A DNA stretch of 64,000 bases from JAICMB01 sp035295125 (GTDB lineage Bacteria > Acidobacteriota > Terriglobia > Bryobacterales > Bryobacteraceae): the NCBI GenBank assembly GCA_035295125.1, contig DATGJP010000067.1, forward strand, positions 283,544 to 347,543, in the 5' to 3' direction. A program made the translations under genes and the position numbers. Each line of letters opens with the position of its first letter. The stretch's first letter is position 1. Below are positions 32,353 to 40,758 of this stretch, piece by piece. A model generated the notes under the pieces. That model did no database searches. It was not told the DNA's origin and saw only the letters and a list, made by a program, of their open reading frames with translations.

Positions 32353-34926
32353 ATGCGTGCATTTTGTTATTCAAGCCTTATCTGGATTGCGGCGATGGGG
32401 ACCGCGCCAGTGTTTTCTCAATCCATTAATAGCGGAACGATCGCGGGAGTGATCAGCGATCCGACAGGGGCGGTTATCCCCGGAGCCGACGTAAGCATCA
32501 AGAACGCGCTGACGCGATACGAGCAGCATGCCACCACCGACAGCACGGGTGCATTTCGCTTCACCAACGTGCCGCTCAATCCTTATCGGCTAACAGTTTC
32601 GTCGAGCGGTTTTACGATAGCTAACCAGGTCCTCGACGTGCGCAGTTCGGTTCCCATTACCGCGAATGTCGTGCTGGCTCTTGGAGGCACTTCGACAACC
32701 GTGACTGTTGAGGCGGAGGGAGCGCAAGTTGAAACGGACACATCGGCGCATCAGGCCGTGGATCGGAACGAGTTCCTCAAGCTGCCCACGTTCGATCCGG
32801 GCGGCGCGTTAAACCAGGCGATTACCTACAGCACCGGGGCCGTGGCAGCGGATGCCAATGGATTTTTCCATCCACTCGGCGACCATGCGCAGGTTGGCTA
32901 CGTGATCGACGGGCAGCCCATCACGGACCAGCAGAGCAAGGTCTTTTCCACGCAGATCCCGTTGAACGCGCTGCAAAGCATGGAGCTGATCACCGGCTCA
33001 CAAGACGCGCAATATGGCGATAAGACGAGCCTGGTGGTGAACGCAACGACGCGGTCCGGTTTGGGCGCGACCAAGGCATTCGGTGATATCGAATCGCAAT
33101 GGGGATCATTTGGGACGTGGGGTGGAAACGTGAGTTTTGGTATCGGTACGCCAAAGTTCGGAAACTTTATTTCGCTGAACGGCGTGCGGACCGGTCATTT
33201 TCTCGACACTCCTGAGTTTCTTCCGATTCACGACCGCGGAAATAACAGCAGCATTTTCGATCGTTTCGACTGGCAGCCGGCGCCGAAGGATGCATTTCAT
33301 CTAAATCTCTTCACGACGCGCAACTGGTTTCAGGTGCCGAACAGTCTCGATCAGCTCTCGCAGGACCAGACGCAGCGTGTCCTGACATGGAGTATCGCAC
33401 CGGGGTACCAGCACACGTTCAGCGCGCAGACGCTCCTGACGGCCAATGCGTACGTCCGGCACGATCAACTGAATTACTATCCCAGTGCCGATCTTTTTGC
33501 CGACACTCCGGTCACCGCGTCGCAACTACGGTTTCTCACCAACTACGGCATCAAGGCCGATATCGCGCACACACGGGGGATTCAGGAGATCAGGGTGGGT
33601 TTACAGATCCAGCAGACACGCCTTAATGAGAATTTTCAGTTCGGCGTCACCGACCCGACTTACAATCCGGTATGCCTGGATTCCGAAGGGCAGGCGCTGC
33701 TGCTGCCGAACGTGACCGATCCGTCGGCGTGCACCGGCGTGAATCCGACCTATTCGGCGAACCCGAACCTGCTGCCCGGCATTATCCCCTACGACCTGAC
33801 GCGCGGCGGCTCGCTTTTTTCGTTCCACGGAAGCCACAACGTCAATCAGTACGCGTTCTACTTCACCGATACGATTCGATGGAAGAGGATCACGATCAAT
33901 GCCGGCCTGCGGGAGGATCAGTATAACGGCCTTACGTCGGCGAACAGCCTGCAGCCGCGCATCGGTTTGTCTTACAAGCTGTTCTCGAATACGGTTCTAC
34001 GCGGCGCGTATTCACGGACATTCGAGACGCCGTTCAACGAGAACCTGGTGCTGTCGAGCGGCACGGGGGGAGGCGGTCTGGCGCAGAACGTTTTCGGGTC
34101 CGTGTCGCAGCCGATCAAACCGGGAAATCGCAACCAGTTCAACCTGGGGCTGCAGCAGGGAATCGGGCGTTGGATTATCGTGGATGCCGATTATTTCTGG
34201 AAGTACACCAACAACGCATACGACTTCAGTGTATTCTTCAACACTCCGATCACATTTCCTATTGCTTGGAACAACTCGAAGCTCGACGGCGTCACCGGCC
34301 GGATCAGCACGGTGAGCCTGCACGGGTTTCAGGCTTTCATGACGCTGGGACATACCCGGGCGAGGTATTTTCCTCCCGAGGTTGGAGGTCTGATACCGCT
34401 GGGCGGTTTCTCGGACAGCGTCTTCCGCATCGACCACGACCAGGCTTACCAGCAAACGGTGGTGATGCGGTACCAGCGGCCGAAGAATGAGGAGTGGATC
34501 GACTTCACGTGGCGATACGATAGCGGGCAGGTTGTCAGCGGCGTTCCGGATGTCGACGCGGCGCTTGCGCTTACGGCTACGCAACAGGTGGCGATCGGCT
34601 TCTCGTGCAATGGGCAGTTTGCGACTCTTAGCCAGCCGATTACGAGTTGCAGCGGGCCGGGGCGGTCGACATTGCTGACGCTGCCGCAGACCGGGACGGA
34701 GAACGATGATCACAATCCCGATCGTGTGAAGCCGCGCAATCTTTTCAATGTCGGGGTTGGGACGGACAACCTTTTTCATAGCGAAAGCGGCGGACGGTGG
34801 GTGGTTCGGTTCACTGTGGAGAACCTCACCAACAAGGTGGCGCTGTATAACTTCCTGTCGACGTTCAGCGGGACGCATTTCGTGGCGCCGCGAACGTTTC
34901 AGGCGTCGGTGGGATACATGTTCTGA
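32353..34926 (+). CDS. TonB-dependent receptor with carboxypeptidase-regulatory domain
   Basis: An 857-residue outer-membrane receptor. Signal peptide (SSLIWIAAMGTAPVFSQ), CarboxypepD_reg domain (SGTIAGVISDPTGAVIPGADV), a plug region (YVIDGQPITDQQSKVFST, MELITGSQDAQYGDKTSLVV) and a beta-barrel ending TFQASVGYMF. It is shorter than the Oar-like receptor at 19993 and its plug looks more like classical siderophore/metal receptors. The neighbouring Cys/His-rich protein hints at a metal, unproven. The start at 32353 has GGGAG 8 bp upstream; the frame before it has no signal sequence. Confidence 0.9.
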   Translation: MRAFCYSSLIWIAAMGTAPVFSQSINSGTIAGVISDPTGAVIPGADVSIKNALTRYEQHATTDSTGAFRFTNVPLNPYRLTVSSSGFTIANQVLDVRSSVPITANVVLALGGTSTTVTVEAEGAQVETDTSAHQAVDRNEFLKLPTFDPGGALNQAITYSTGAVAADANGFFHPLGDHAQVGYVIDGQPITDQQSKVFSTQIPLNALQSMELITGSQDAQYGDKTSLVVNATTRSGLGATKAFGDIESQWGSFGTWGGNVSFGIGTPKFGNFISLNGVRTGHFLDTPEFLPIHDRGNNSSIFDRFDWQPAPKDAFHLNLFTTRNWFQVPNSLDQLSQDQTQRVLTWSIAPGYQHTFSAQTLLTANAYVRHDQLNYYPSADLFADTPVTASQLRFLTNYGIKADIAHTRGIQEIRVGLQIQQTRLNENFQFGVTDPTYNPVCLDSEGQALLLPNVTDPSACTGVNPTYSANPNLLPGIIPYDLTRGGSLFSFHGSHNVNQYAFYFTDTIRWKRITINAGLREDQYNGLTSANSLQPRIGLSYKLFSNTVLRGAYSRTFETPFNENLVLSSGTGGGGLAQNVFGSVSQPIKPGNRNQFNLGLQQGIGRWIIVDADYFWKYTNNAYDFSVFFNTPITFPIAWNNSKLDGVTGRISTVSLHGFQAFMTLGHTRARYFPPEVGGLIPLGGFSDSVFRIDHDQAYQQTVVMRYQRPKNEEWIDFTWRYDSGQVVSGVPDVDAALALTATQQVAIGFSCNGQFATLSQPITSCSGPGRSTLLTLPQTGTENDDHNPDRVKPRNLFNVGVGTDNLFHSESGGRWVVRFTVENLTNKVALYNFLSTFSGTHFVAPRTFQASVGYMF

Positions 34927-34947
34927 TGGAACCGCCTGCGCCGCGAC

Positions 34948-35039
34948 GCAGCATAGCCGCAACCAATGGAAAGTCTCGGGTTGGAGAAGGTATTACACAG
35001 CTTCAGATTCTTCCGCCTCGCGAATATTCTGACATTGCG
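34948..35039 (+). repeat. Composite repeat, modules A and B
   Basis: Module A (34948-34985, CAGCATAGCCGCAACCAATG and onward) is followed by module B (34991-35039, TATTACACAGCTTCAGATTC to GACATTGCG). Module B recurs at 56059-56108 with one indel and a few substitutions; module A recurs there in inverted orientation. Confidence 0.7.
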
Positions 35040-35044
35040 GAAGG

Positions 35045-35078
35045 ATGCACAGGCGAAACCGCCTGCTTCGCCCTTCCA
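35045..35078 (-). repeat. Palindromic repeat (GCAGGCG family), inverted
   Basis: GCACAGGCGAAACCGCC plus TGCTTCGCCCTTCCAC, immediately after module B and before the ECF gene. Confidence 0.88.
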
Positions 35079-35137
35079 CAGCCTGCCCACGGTGTCACAG
35101 CGCCGCAGGCGAACCGTCCAAGAATATAAAGGGCATC

Positions 35138-36001
35138 GTGCAAGAACTTCTCCATAACGACGGCGTGGACAGCGACCTGGTGGGCAAGGCGCAAGCCGGC
35201 GACCGGGAAGCCTTGGACGAGTTGATACGACGCCACCAGCCGTGGCTGCTTCATATTGCACAGCGCATGCTCTGGAACCGCGCAGACGCGGAGGATGCGG
35301 CCCAGGAAATTCTTATCAAAGCCGTCACCCACTTGAGCGAATTCGAGCAACGCAGCGGATTTCGCACCTGGCTCTACCGAATTGCGGCGAATCACCTGCT
35401 TGATCGCTGCCGGTCCAATAAGACCTTCGCCGGGGTCGCGCGGGGACTCAATGAGATTGAGGACTCGGACATCCCCGACCCGAATAGCATGCGGCTGGAA
35501 ACCGCGCTTCTCGTGGAGGAAGCGAAGATTGCCTGTACCGTCGGCATTTTGCTGTGCCTCGAACCACGGCAGCGGCTGGCGTTCATCATCGGCGAGATTC
35601 TCGGAATGAAGGACGATGCCGGTTCCGTGGTGCTCGGCACGACGCCTGCGAACTTTCGTCAAATCCTGTCCCGGGCCCGACGCGAGCTATACGGTTTTCT
35701 GAAGCAGTATTGCGGTCTTGTCAACGAAGCGAATCCGTGCCGCTGCGCCCGGAAGGCACAGGGATTTATCGAGAGAGGGTGGGTCAACCCTCAGCATCTG
35801 CAATTCGTCGAGGGGCGCGTCGGTGTGGTGGGCCAGGTTGCTACCGATCGTTTCCATGAGCTTCAAGACTTGGAACAGCGTTATGCCGAGGTTTTCCGGT
35901 GTCAACCGGTAGTGACACCTCAGGCGCAGTCGGCCGCACTTCGGCGATTGCTGCGGGAAACCGGCTTGGAGGATTCGCTGGAGCTCGGTTCCCAGGGATA
36001 A
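35138..36001 (+). CDS. ECF sigma factor with C-terminal Cys-containing extension
   Basis: About 287 residues. Region 2 is at about 15-85 (LVGKAQAGDREALDELIRRHQPWLLHIAQRML, ADAEDAAQEILIKA, FRTWLYRIAANHLLDR). Region 4 is at about 130-195 (LCLEPRQRLAFIIGEILGM, TTPANFRQILSRARRELYGFL). An additional ~85-residue tail begins NPCRCARKAQGFIERGW, with a CxC motif seen in a subgroup of these sigmas. The start is GTG at 35138; upstream codons come from repeats. It is 7 bp upstream of a small exported protein, and no anti-sigma gene is apparent, so the tail may be the regulatory part. Confidence 0.85.
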   Translation: MQELLHNDGVDSDLVGKAQAGDREALDELIRRHQPWLLHIAQRMLWNRADAEDAAQEILIKAVTHLSEFEQRSGFRTWLYRIAANHLLDRCRSNKTFAGVARGLNEIEDSDIPDPNSMRLETALLVEEAKIACTVGILLCLEPRQRLAFIIGEILGMKDDAGSVVLGTTPANFRQILSRARRELYGFLKQYCGLVNEANPCRCARKAQGFIERGWVNPQHLQFVEGRVGVVGQVATDRFHELQDLEQRYAEVFRCQPVVTPQAQSAALRRLLRETGLEDSLELGSQG

Positions 36002-36008
36002 CACAACT

Positions 36009-36473
36009 ATGAAAATCAGCCATGCGGCAGTTCTAGTGATGGGGGGTTCACTTCTTATGTCGTTTAGCCGGGCGCAACAGCTTGATTCTTCCGATCCGGA
36101 TGTCAAAGCCATCGTCGATGTCGCCAGGGATTTTTCCAGAGCAATTGAAGCGGGTGACCTCGACCGAGTCGTTTCATTTTACAGCCGTGACATTGTAAAG
36201 ACCGCGCCCGGGCGGCCGCCGCAACGCGGTTGGGACGGTGTTCGAGAAGCGTGGAAGGCAACGCTGTTGCGATATGACTGTCACCTCGAAGTGCACGTCG
36301 ATGAAGTGAAGGTTTTGGGCACGGTCGGATACGACTCCGGGAAATTTGTTATGACGCTAAAGCCGAAAGGCGGAGGAGAAACGATTCGTGCCACGGGCCG
36401 CGTTTTTGAGGTGGTCCGGAAAGAAGATGGCGCCTGGAAGTCGCTGCGCGTTATATCGATGAACGAGGAGTGA
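36009..36473 (+). CDS. Exported SnoaL/DUF4440-like protein
   Basis: A 154-residue protein. Signal peptide (AVLVMGGSLLMSFSRAQQ) followed by an NTF2-like cone fold: VARDFSRAIEAGDLDRVVSFYSRDIVKTAPG, then GWDGVREAWKATL and a C-terminal beta-sheet TGRVFEVVRKEDGAWKSLRVI. NTF2-like proteins bind or turn over small hydrophobic ligands; no catalytic residues can be assigned. It starts 7 bp after the sigma gene and is probably in its operon, hence possibly under its control. Confidence 0.75.
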   Translation: MKISHAAVLVMGGSLLMSFSRAQQLDSSDPDVKAIVDVARDFSRAIEAGDLDRVVSFYSRDIVKTAPGRPPQRGWDGVREAWKATLLRYDCHLEVHVDEVKVLGTVGYDSGKFVMTLKPKGGGETIRATGRVFEVVRKEDGAWKSLRVISMNEE

Positions 36474-36475
36474 GT

Positions 36476-37468
36476 TCAGTGTTTTTCGGCAGCCGTTGGC
36501 TGAAACTTCGCGCCGTATCCACTCTCGTTCAACAGTGCCGCGGGGTCTGAGACGGCCAGGATACGGCGGATGGCCTCCCGCTTGTCAGCCGCTTGTTTGT
36601 AGAAGGCCTCGCAAATCTTGGCTCCTACGTAATAACCCATGTCCGCGGGACGGCCCTTAGCGCGATCGCCCTCGTAGAGCCAATGGCTGGTGTCGGTACC
36701 ATTCATAGCGGCTCTGAATTCGATCCACAATGCCTGCTCGTGTTCGTCGCCGTAGGCACGCTGGACGCGGTTGATGGTATTGCCGGAGATCATTTCGCCC
36801 AGGAAGTCCGCGCCGCCTTCGTTGAGGGCCTGGTCGAGCAGCGTGGCTTTCCCATTCGAATCGTGTTGCGGGTTTGCGTGGTGCTGTTCGATGTGAATCA
36901 ATTCGTGGGCCACGATGTTCGGCAGGTTGGCGATGCGTCCTGTAACGGCGCGCTCCCAGTTGTTCAGTTCATCCACGGGCGTGCTGTCGTCGCGAGCGTT
37001 CATTTCGACTCCGATCAGCAGGCCCTGGCCGCCGTCCGTAGTGCCGGCGGAGTTCATGCGGCCGATCAGGAAATACACATCCGGAAAGATGGCATCGGGA
37101 TAGAGTTCTTTGAGGCGGCGAAAACCTGCCTGGATCGATTCCTTGAGCTCGGGTTTTGCGTCGATGGACATGCTGGCTGCACGAATGGCCGTGTAGTAGT
37201 GGGGGCGTGAGGCCACGGTGGCGGCAAGGGCGCGTCCGTTTACGATTCGTCCCTGCAGGAACGCGTGGAGTCCGGGTGTGCCGGGATCGATGTACTCGCG
37301 TTGATACAGGTCGGCTGCGTCTTTTAGCGTGGCCTTGTCGAAGACGCGCCAGAAATTGGGGATGTCACTGGTGACAAGGCGCGCCTTCATGGGATCTCGA
37401 TTTAGCTCCGGCGTTTGCGCGGAGGTTTGCAGAGCTAGCAGGAGCGCCAGGGCGAGGATCTTAGACAT
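36476..37468 (-). CDS. Exported zinc metalloprotease-like protein (DUF2268)
   Basis: A 330-residue protein. Signal peptide (ILALALLLALQTSAQ). The zinc motif is HELIH within NIVAHELIHIEQHH (about residue 190), and a downstream Glu in NEGGADFLGEMISG could be the third ligand, as in DUF2268 putative Zn-dependent proteases. The C-terminal half is helical. Function unknown beyond likely peptide hydrolysis outside the cytoplasm. The stop codon is 2 bp from that of the SnoaL-like gene (convergent), and the ATG at 37468 is clean. Confidence 0.75.
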   Translation of the reverse strand: MSKILALALLLALQTSAQTPELNRDPMKARLVTSDIPNFWRVFDKATLKDAADLYQREYIDPGTPGLHAFLQGRIVNGRALAATVASRPHYYTAIRAASMSIDAKPELKESIQAGFRRLKELYPDAIFPDVYFLIGRMNSAGTTDGGQGLLIGVEMNARDDSTPVDELNNWERAVTGRIANLPNIVAHELIHIEQHHANPQHDSNGKATLLDQALNEGGADFLGEMISGNTINRVQRAYGDEHEQALWIEFRAAMNGTDTSHWLYEGDRAKGRPADMGYYVGAKICEAFYKQAADKREAIRRILAVSDPAALLNESGYGAKFQPTAAEKH

Positions 37469-37712
37469 GTGAACTCCTTCAGTGTGCGCACTTTGTTCTG
37501 ACGGAGACGAGCAAACTCCGTTAGCGAGTGACCGCCTGAGCCACCTTCGATTTCATCCTCATTGGCGGACCGCAGGTCCCCACGAAACTCCGCAGTACTT
37601 GGAGTCGGCGTAGACTAAGGCGGACGCCCGACGGCGAGGGCGGCCGATTCGGTTCTACACTAAAACATTGCGTTAAGATTGCGTTTCAATTTGCAGAGGA
37701 GAAAAAACTATC

Positions 37713-38327
37713 TTGAGAAGAAGACTTGCAGTTGCATGCGGGTTGGCCCTCGCGGCCACGGGGTTCATCTGGTTGGGAGGGAAGGCGAGTGGCCAACCCC
37801 CATCCGAGGCCGCGCGGGGCGGGCGGGATTCCATATCGATCGGCGATGCGTTCACGGGGTTGCAGATCAGTCCCGTGCCGATGAACATGTCGGGACACGA
37901 TCCCATCCTGGTGGGGTATGGCAGCTACCTGGTGAATTCGGTGGCGGGTTGCAACGATTGCCACACCAACGGGCTCTATGCCGAGGGCGGGAGCCCTTTT
38001 ATGGGGCAGACGCCTGTGTACAACACCGCGGCATTTCTTGGCGGCGGGCAGGCGTTCGGGCCGTTCATCTCGCGGAATCTCACTCCGGAAGATAACGGCA
38101 TGCCGGCCGGCTTAACATTCGCGCAGTTCCAGAATGCCATGCAGAAGGGCGTGGATTATGACATGGCTCATCCGCAGCTTGGTTCGATGCTGCAGGTGAT
38201 GCCTTGGCCGAGTTTCTCGCACATGGATACGGCGCAGGTTCGGGCGATTTACGAGTACCTGTCCACAATTCCGAGTGTGAAGGTTGCGGGGGTGAATGCG
38301 GCGGCGCGCACTCGTCGCGGTCAGTAG
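37713..38327 (+). CDS. Exported c-type cytochrome domain protein
   Basis: A 204-residue protein with a Tat/Sec-like signal (MRRRLAVACGLALAATG) and a single heme-binding motif CNDCH at residues 80-84. Possible distal Met ligands are in the segments NGMPAGLTF and LQVMPWPSFSHM. Diheme cytochromes of alcohol dehydrogenases share the spacing of a GYGSYLVNSVAGCNDCHTNG segment. Likely a periplasmic electron carrier; partner oxidase or dehydrogenase is not in the window. The start is TTG at 37713 with GAGGAG 11 bp upstream. Confidence 0.8.
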   Translation: MRRRLAVACGLALAATGFIWLGGKASGQPPSEAARGGRDSISIGDAFTGLQISPVPMNMSGHDPILVGYGSYLVNSVAGCNDCHTNGLYAEGGSPFMGQTPVYNTAAFLGGGQAFGPFISRNLTPEDNGMPAGLTFAQFQNAMQKGVDYDMAHPQLGSMLQVMPWPSFSHMDTAQVRAIYEYLSTIPSVKVAGVNAAARTRRGQ

Positions 38328-38338
38328 ATCTCAAGAGC

Positions 38339-38364
38339 GGGCAGGCGAAACCGCCTGCCCCACC
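38339..38364 (-). repeat. Palindromic repeat (GCAGGCG family), inverted
   Basis: GGGCAGGCGAAACCGCC plus TGCCCCACC, 12 bp after the cytochrome stop codon. Nine-bp stem with a four-base loop. Confidence 0.9.
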
Positions 38365-38420
38365 AAGCTGCCTCGGTGTTTGAGCTAAATGCCTGCTCCG
38401 CCCTTCCCCATCGTGAGACT

Positions 38421-39074
38421 TCAGAATTCTATTGCGTTCAGGACCTCGGAGGGCTTCTTGTCGAAGGCGCGGCAGATGGCGAGCAGGCTTTCAATGCTGG
38501 GGAGATTGGCTCCGCGTTCGATCGAGCTGATCTGCGAGACGCTTAGCTTCGTGGCGGCGGCGAGATCCTTCAGCGACCAGTCGCGCTCGACTCGCAGCAT
38601 TTTGATTTTATGGCCGAGCCGCTCGCGCAGTCGGTCGGACATTGCCCGGCCGAGACCGAAGGCTTCCACGGCATTGTGCAGGGTCTGGCGAAGCTGCGCC
38701 AGCGAGAACGGCTTTGAGACATAGTCGAACACCTTCAGTTTGAAGGTGGCTCTCATATCTTCGAGCGACGGATACCCGGTGATCACAATCACGCACAAGC
38801 CCGGGTACGCCGCTACCAGTTGTTCGAGCACTTCTTCGCCTTTGAATTCGCCCATTTTCATGTCCAGCAGGACGATGTCGGCGGGGCTTTGCTCGCAGGC
38901 TGCGAACAGATCGTCGGGATGGCCGAACGTGCGGACCGCGTACAAGCCCTCGTCTTTCAGGGCATCTTCCATGTAGGTGCGGAAGTCGGCGTCATCATCC
39001 AGCAGGTAGATCTGGACGTCGCCCGTTGCAGGAGCGGGGGACTGAGCTTCTGCCGCGAGGTCTGCGGGCTTCAT
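38421..39074 (-). CDS. Response regulator with XRE-type HTH output
   Basis: A 217-residue regulator. Receiver domain at about 20-140: acidic pair in YLLDDDADFR, phosphoacceptor Asp in IVLLDMKMG, Thr in VIVITGYPS and Lys in DYVSKPFS. The output is a Cro/C1-type helix-turn-helix at about 158-215: IKMLRVERDWSLKDLAAATKL, then SVSQISSIERGANLPSIESLL. XRE output on a receiver is uncommon; NarL, OmpR and NtrC types are usual. Start overlaps the kinase stop by 4 bp (ATGA), so it is translationally coupled to the histidine kinase that should phosphorylate it. Confidence 0.88.
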   Translation of the reverse strand: MKPADLAAEAQSPAPATGDVQIYLLDDDADFRTYMEDALKDEGLYAVRTFGHPDDLFAACEQSPADIVLLDMKMGEFKGEEVLEQLVAAYPGLCVIVITGYPSLEDMRATFKLKVFDYVSKPFSLAQLRQTLHNAVEAFGLGRAMSDRLRERLGHKIKMLRVERDWSLKDLAAATKLSVSQISSIERGANLPSIESLLAICRAFDKKPSEVLNAIEF

Positions 39075-40243
39075 ACTTTTTGTCCCGCGGGCAATATGAC
39101 TTCGAGGCAGGCCCCCCCGCCTTTACGGTTGGAGGCGCTGATGGTTCCTCCGTGCTGATCGATGATGCCTTCGGCGACCGTCAGGCCCAGGCCGGTGCCC
39201 CGGGCGTCGAGCCGAGAAGAAACGAAGGCCTCAAACATATTGGGCAGCACGTGGGCCGGAATGCCCGGTCCGTTGTCTTCTACTTTGATCGAAATCCAGG
39301 GGTGGCCGTTTCGGGTAAACCCTCTCGATTTGACCCAGATTTCGCCGCGGGGCTGCACGGCGTAGAGCGCATTGCGAAGGAGGTTGACGAAGACCTGCAC
39401 CAGGCGGTCGGGGTTACCGTGCGCGATGTCGGCGGTTGCGACCGCATTCGAGAACGTCACCTGCGAAGCTTTCTCGTCGATGGCGACGAGACCCCAGGCT
39501 TCTCCGATCAACGATTGCATGGGGACGGGCTCGGAGTTCTCTTTGCGCGTCTTCGAGAACTGGACGAGTCCTTCGCTGATTTTCCGGATGCGCTGGGTGA
39601 CGCGGAGCATGCGCGCGAGGCGCTCGAGCGTGGCCTGATCGTGGGTTGTTTCCGTCAGCTTTTCGATGGAGCCCTGCAGGACGGTCAGCGGGGTGTTCAG
39701 CTCGTGGGCGACGCTGGCGCTGAGCAGGCCGAGGTGCACCAGGCGGTCCTGGGCTTCCAGGCGTCGGAAGGCTTCTTCGAGGTCCTCTTCGTGTTTGCGG
39801 AGCTGCAGGATGCTGGCATTGCGCGAACGCATGATCTGGCCGATTTCGTCGCCAGGGATTTGCGACTCATCGATGATCTCGTGATCGCGATCGTCTTCCT
39901 GCGTGGCGCGATCGGCGTCGAGCATGGCCTGCAGCGGGCGGTAGACGTAGAGCGGCATGATCGTCGTTTCGAGGACGATGACGGCGAGGACGTAAATCGC
40001 TCCGAGGACCAGGATCAGGCTGTTTTGGGCTCGCTGCGGAATTTCGTGATAGAGCACGAAGTACACGCAGACGGCCAGCACGACAAAAAAGACATTGTGA
40101 AGGACCATCAGCTTGGGGCGAACTTTGAGGTCGCGGAAGAGATGGGTGATATTAGTGGATTTTCGCGGCGCGCACTGGCTGAAGGGGCCGGCATTAACGC
40201 CACTGAACGCTTTCGGACGGATCGCGCTGGCCAAGCTCTTCAT
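39071..40243 (-). CDS. Membrane histidine kinase
   Basis: A 390-residue kinase. Two transmembrane helices (about 47-66 and 76-98) with almost no external loop, so it probably senses within the membrane or inside. A linker follows, then HisKA with the phosphoacceptor His180 (ASVAHELNTPLTVL), an ATPase N-box (VNLLRNALYAV), G1 (DNGPGIP) and G2 (GTGLGLTVAEGI). The family's partner is the receiver-XRE regulator encoded immediately downstream. Downstream targets are not visible. Confidence 0.9.
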   Translation of the reverse strand: MKSLASAIRPKAFSGVNAGPFSQCAPRKSTNITHLFRDLKVRPKLMVLHNVFFVVLAVCVYFVLYHEIPQRAQNSLILVLGAIYVLAVIVLETTIMPLYVYRPLQAMLDADRATQEDDRDHEIIDESQIPGDEIGQIMRSRNASILQLRKHEEDLEEAFRRLEAQDRLVHLGLLSASVAHELNTPLTVLQGSIEKLTETTHDQATLERLARMLRVTQRIRKISEGLVQFSKTRKENSEPVPMQSLIGEAWGLVAIDEKASQVTFSNAVATADIAHGNPDRLVQVFVNLLRNALYAVQPRGEIWVKSRGFTRNGHPWISIKVEDNGPGIPAHVLPNMFEAFVSSRLDARGTGLGLTVAEGIIDQHGGTISASNRKGGGACLEVILPAGQKV

Positions 40244-40320
40244 GGGGGCAGACGTTGCTGTTTATCCATTCTAAACGGGTCGGGCGGCTTGGTGTTGAAG
40301 GGCGTGATTTTGACACCCGG

Positions 40321-40339
40321 CGCAGGTTGAAAACCTGCC
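40321..40339 (+). repeat. Short hairpin upstream of the thioesterase gene
   Basis: GCAGGTT / AACCTGC with a three-base loop, 20 bp before the start codon at 40359. Similar in shape to the first stem of the element at 63929. Confidence 0.45.
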
Positions 40340-40358
40340 TTACAATAGGCTTCAAATC

Positions 40359-40748
40359 ATGATTAACGAAATTCCTTTTGCACGTTTACTGGGGATTGAA
40401 GTGAAGGAGTCGAGTCCCGAGAAGGTGGTGGCCGAGATGGCGGTGCGGGAGGAGCTTTCGACGAAGCCGGCGGTTTTGCATGGGGGCGCCATTATGGCAT
40501 TCGCCGATAACCTGGGCGCCATTGCGACGGTTCTGAATCTGCCCGAAGGCGCCTGGACGACGACCATCGAGAGCAAGACCAATTTCCTCGCGCCCGCCGC
40601 GGTCGGCTCCGTGGTGATTGGCGAGTGTACTCCGGTGCATCGGGGCAAGCGAACCATGGTGTGGCAAACGCGTGTTTCGACGCGCGAAGGACGGCTGGTT
40701 GCCCTCGTCACGCAGACACAGATGGTCTTGGCGGCATCGGGAAGTTAA
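40359..40748 (+). CDS. PaaI-type hotdog thioesterase
   Basis: A 129-residue hotdog protein. The signature is LHGGAIMAFADNLGAIAT (central helix and active-site region) followed by SKTNFLAPAAVGSVVIGECTPVHRGKRTMVW. Members of this family hydrolyse acyl-CoA thioesters, often aryl-CoA. The substrate is not evident. It is the first gene of a rightward run with the peptidase 10 bp downstream. Confidence 0.88.
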   Translation: MINEIPFARLLGIEVKESSPEKVVAEMAVREELSTKPAVLHGGAIMAFADNLGAIATVLNLPEGAWTTTIESKTNFLAPAAVGSVVIGECTPVHRGKRTMVWQTRVSTREGRLVALVTQTQMVLAASGS

Positions 40749-40758
40749 GATTAGAGCG

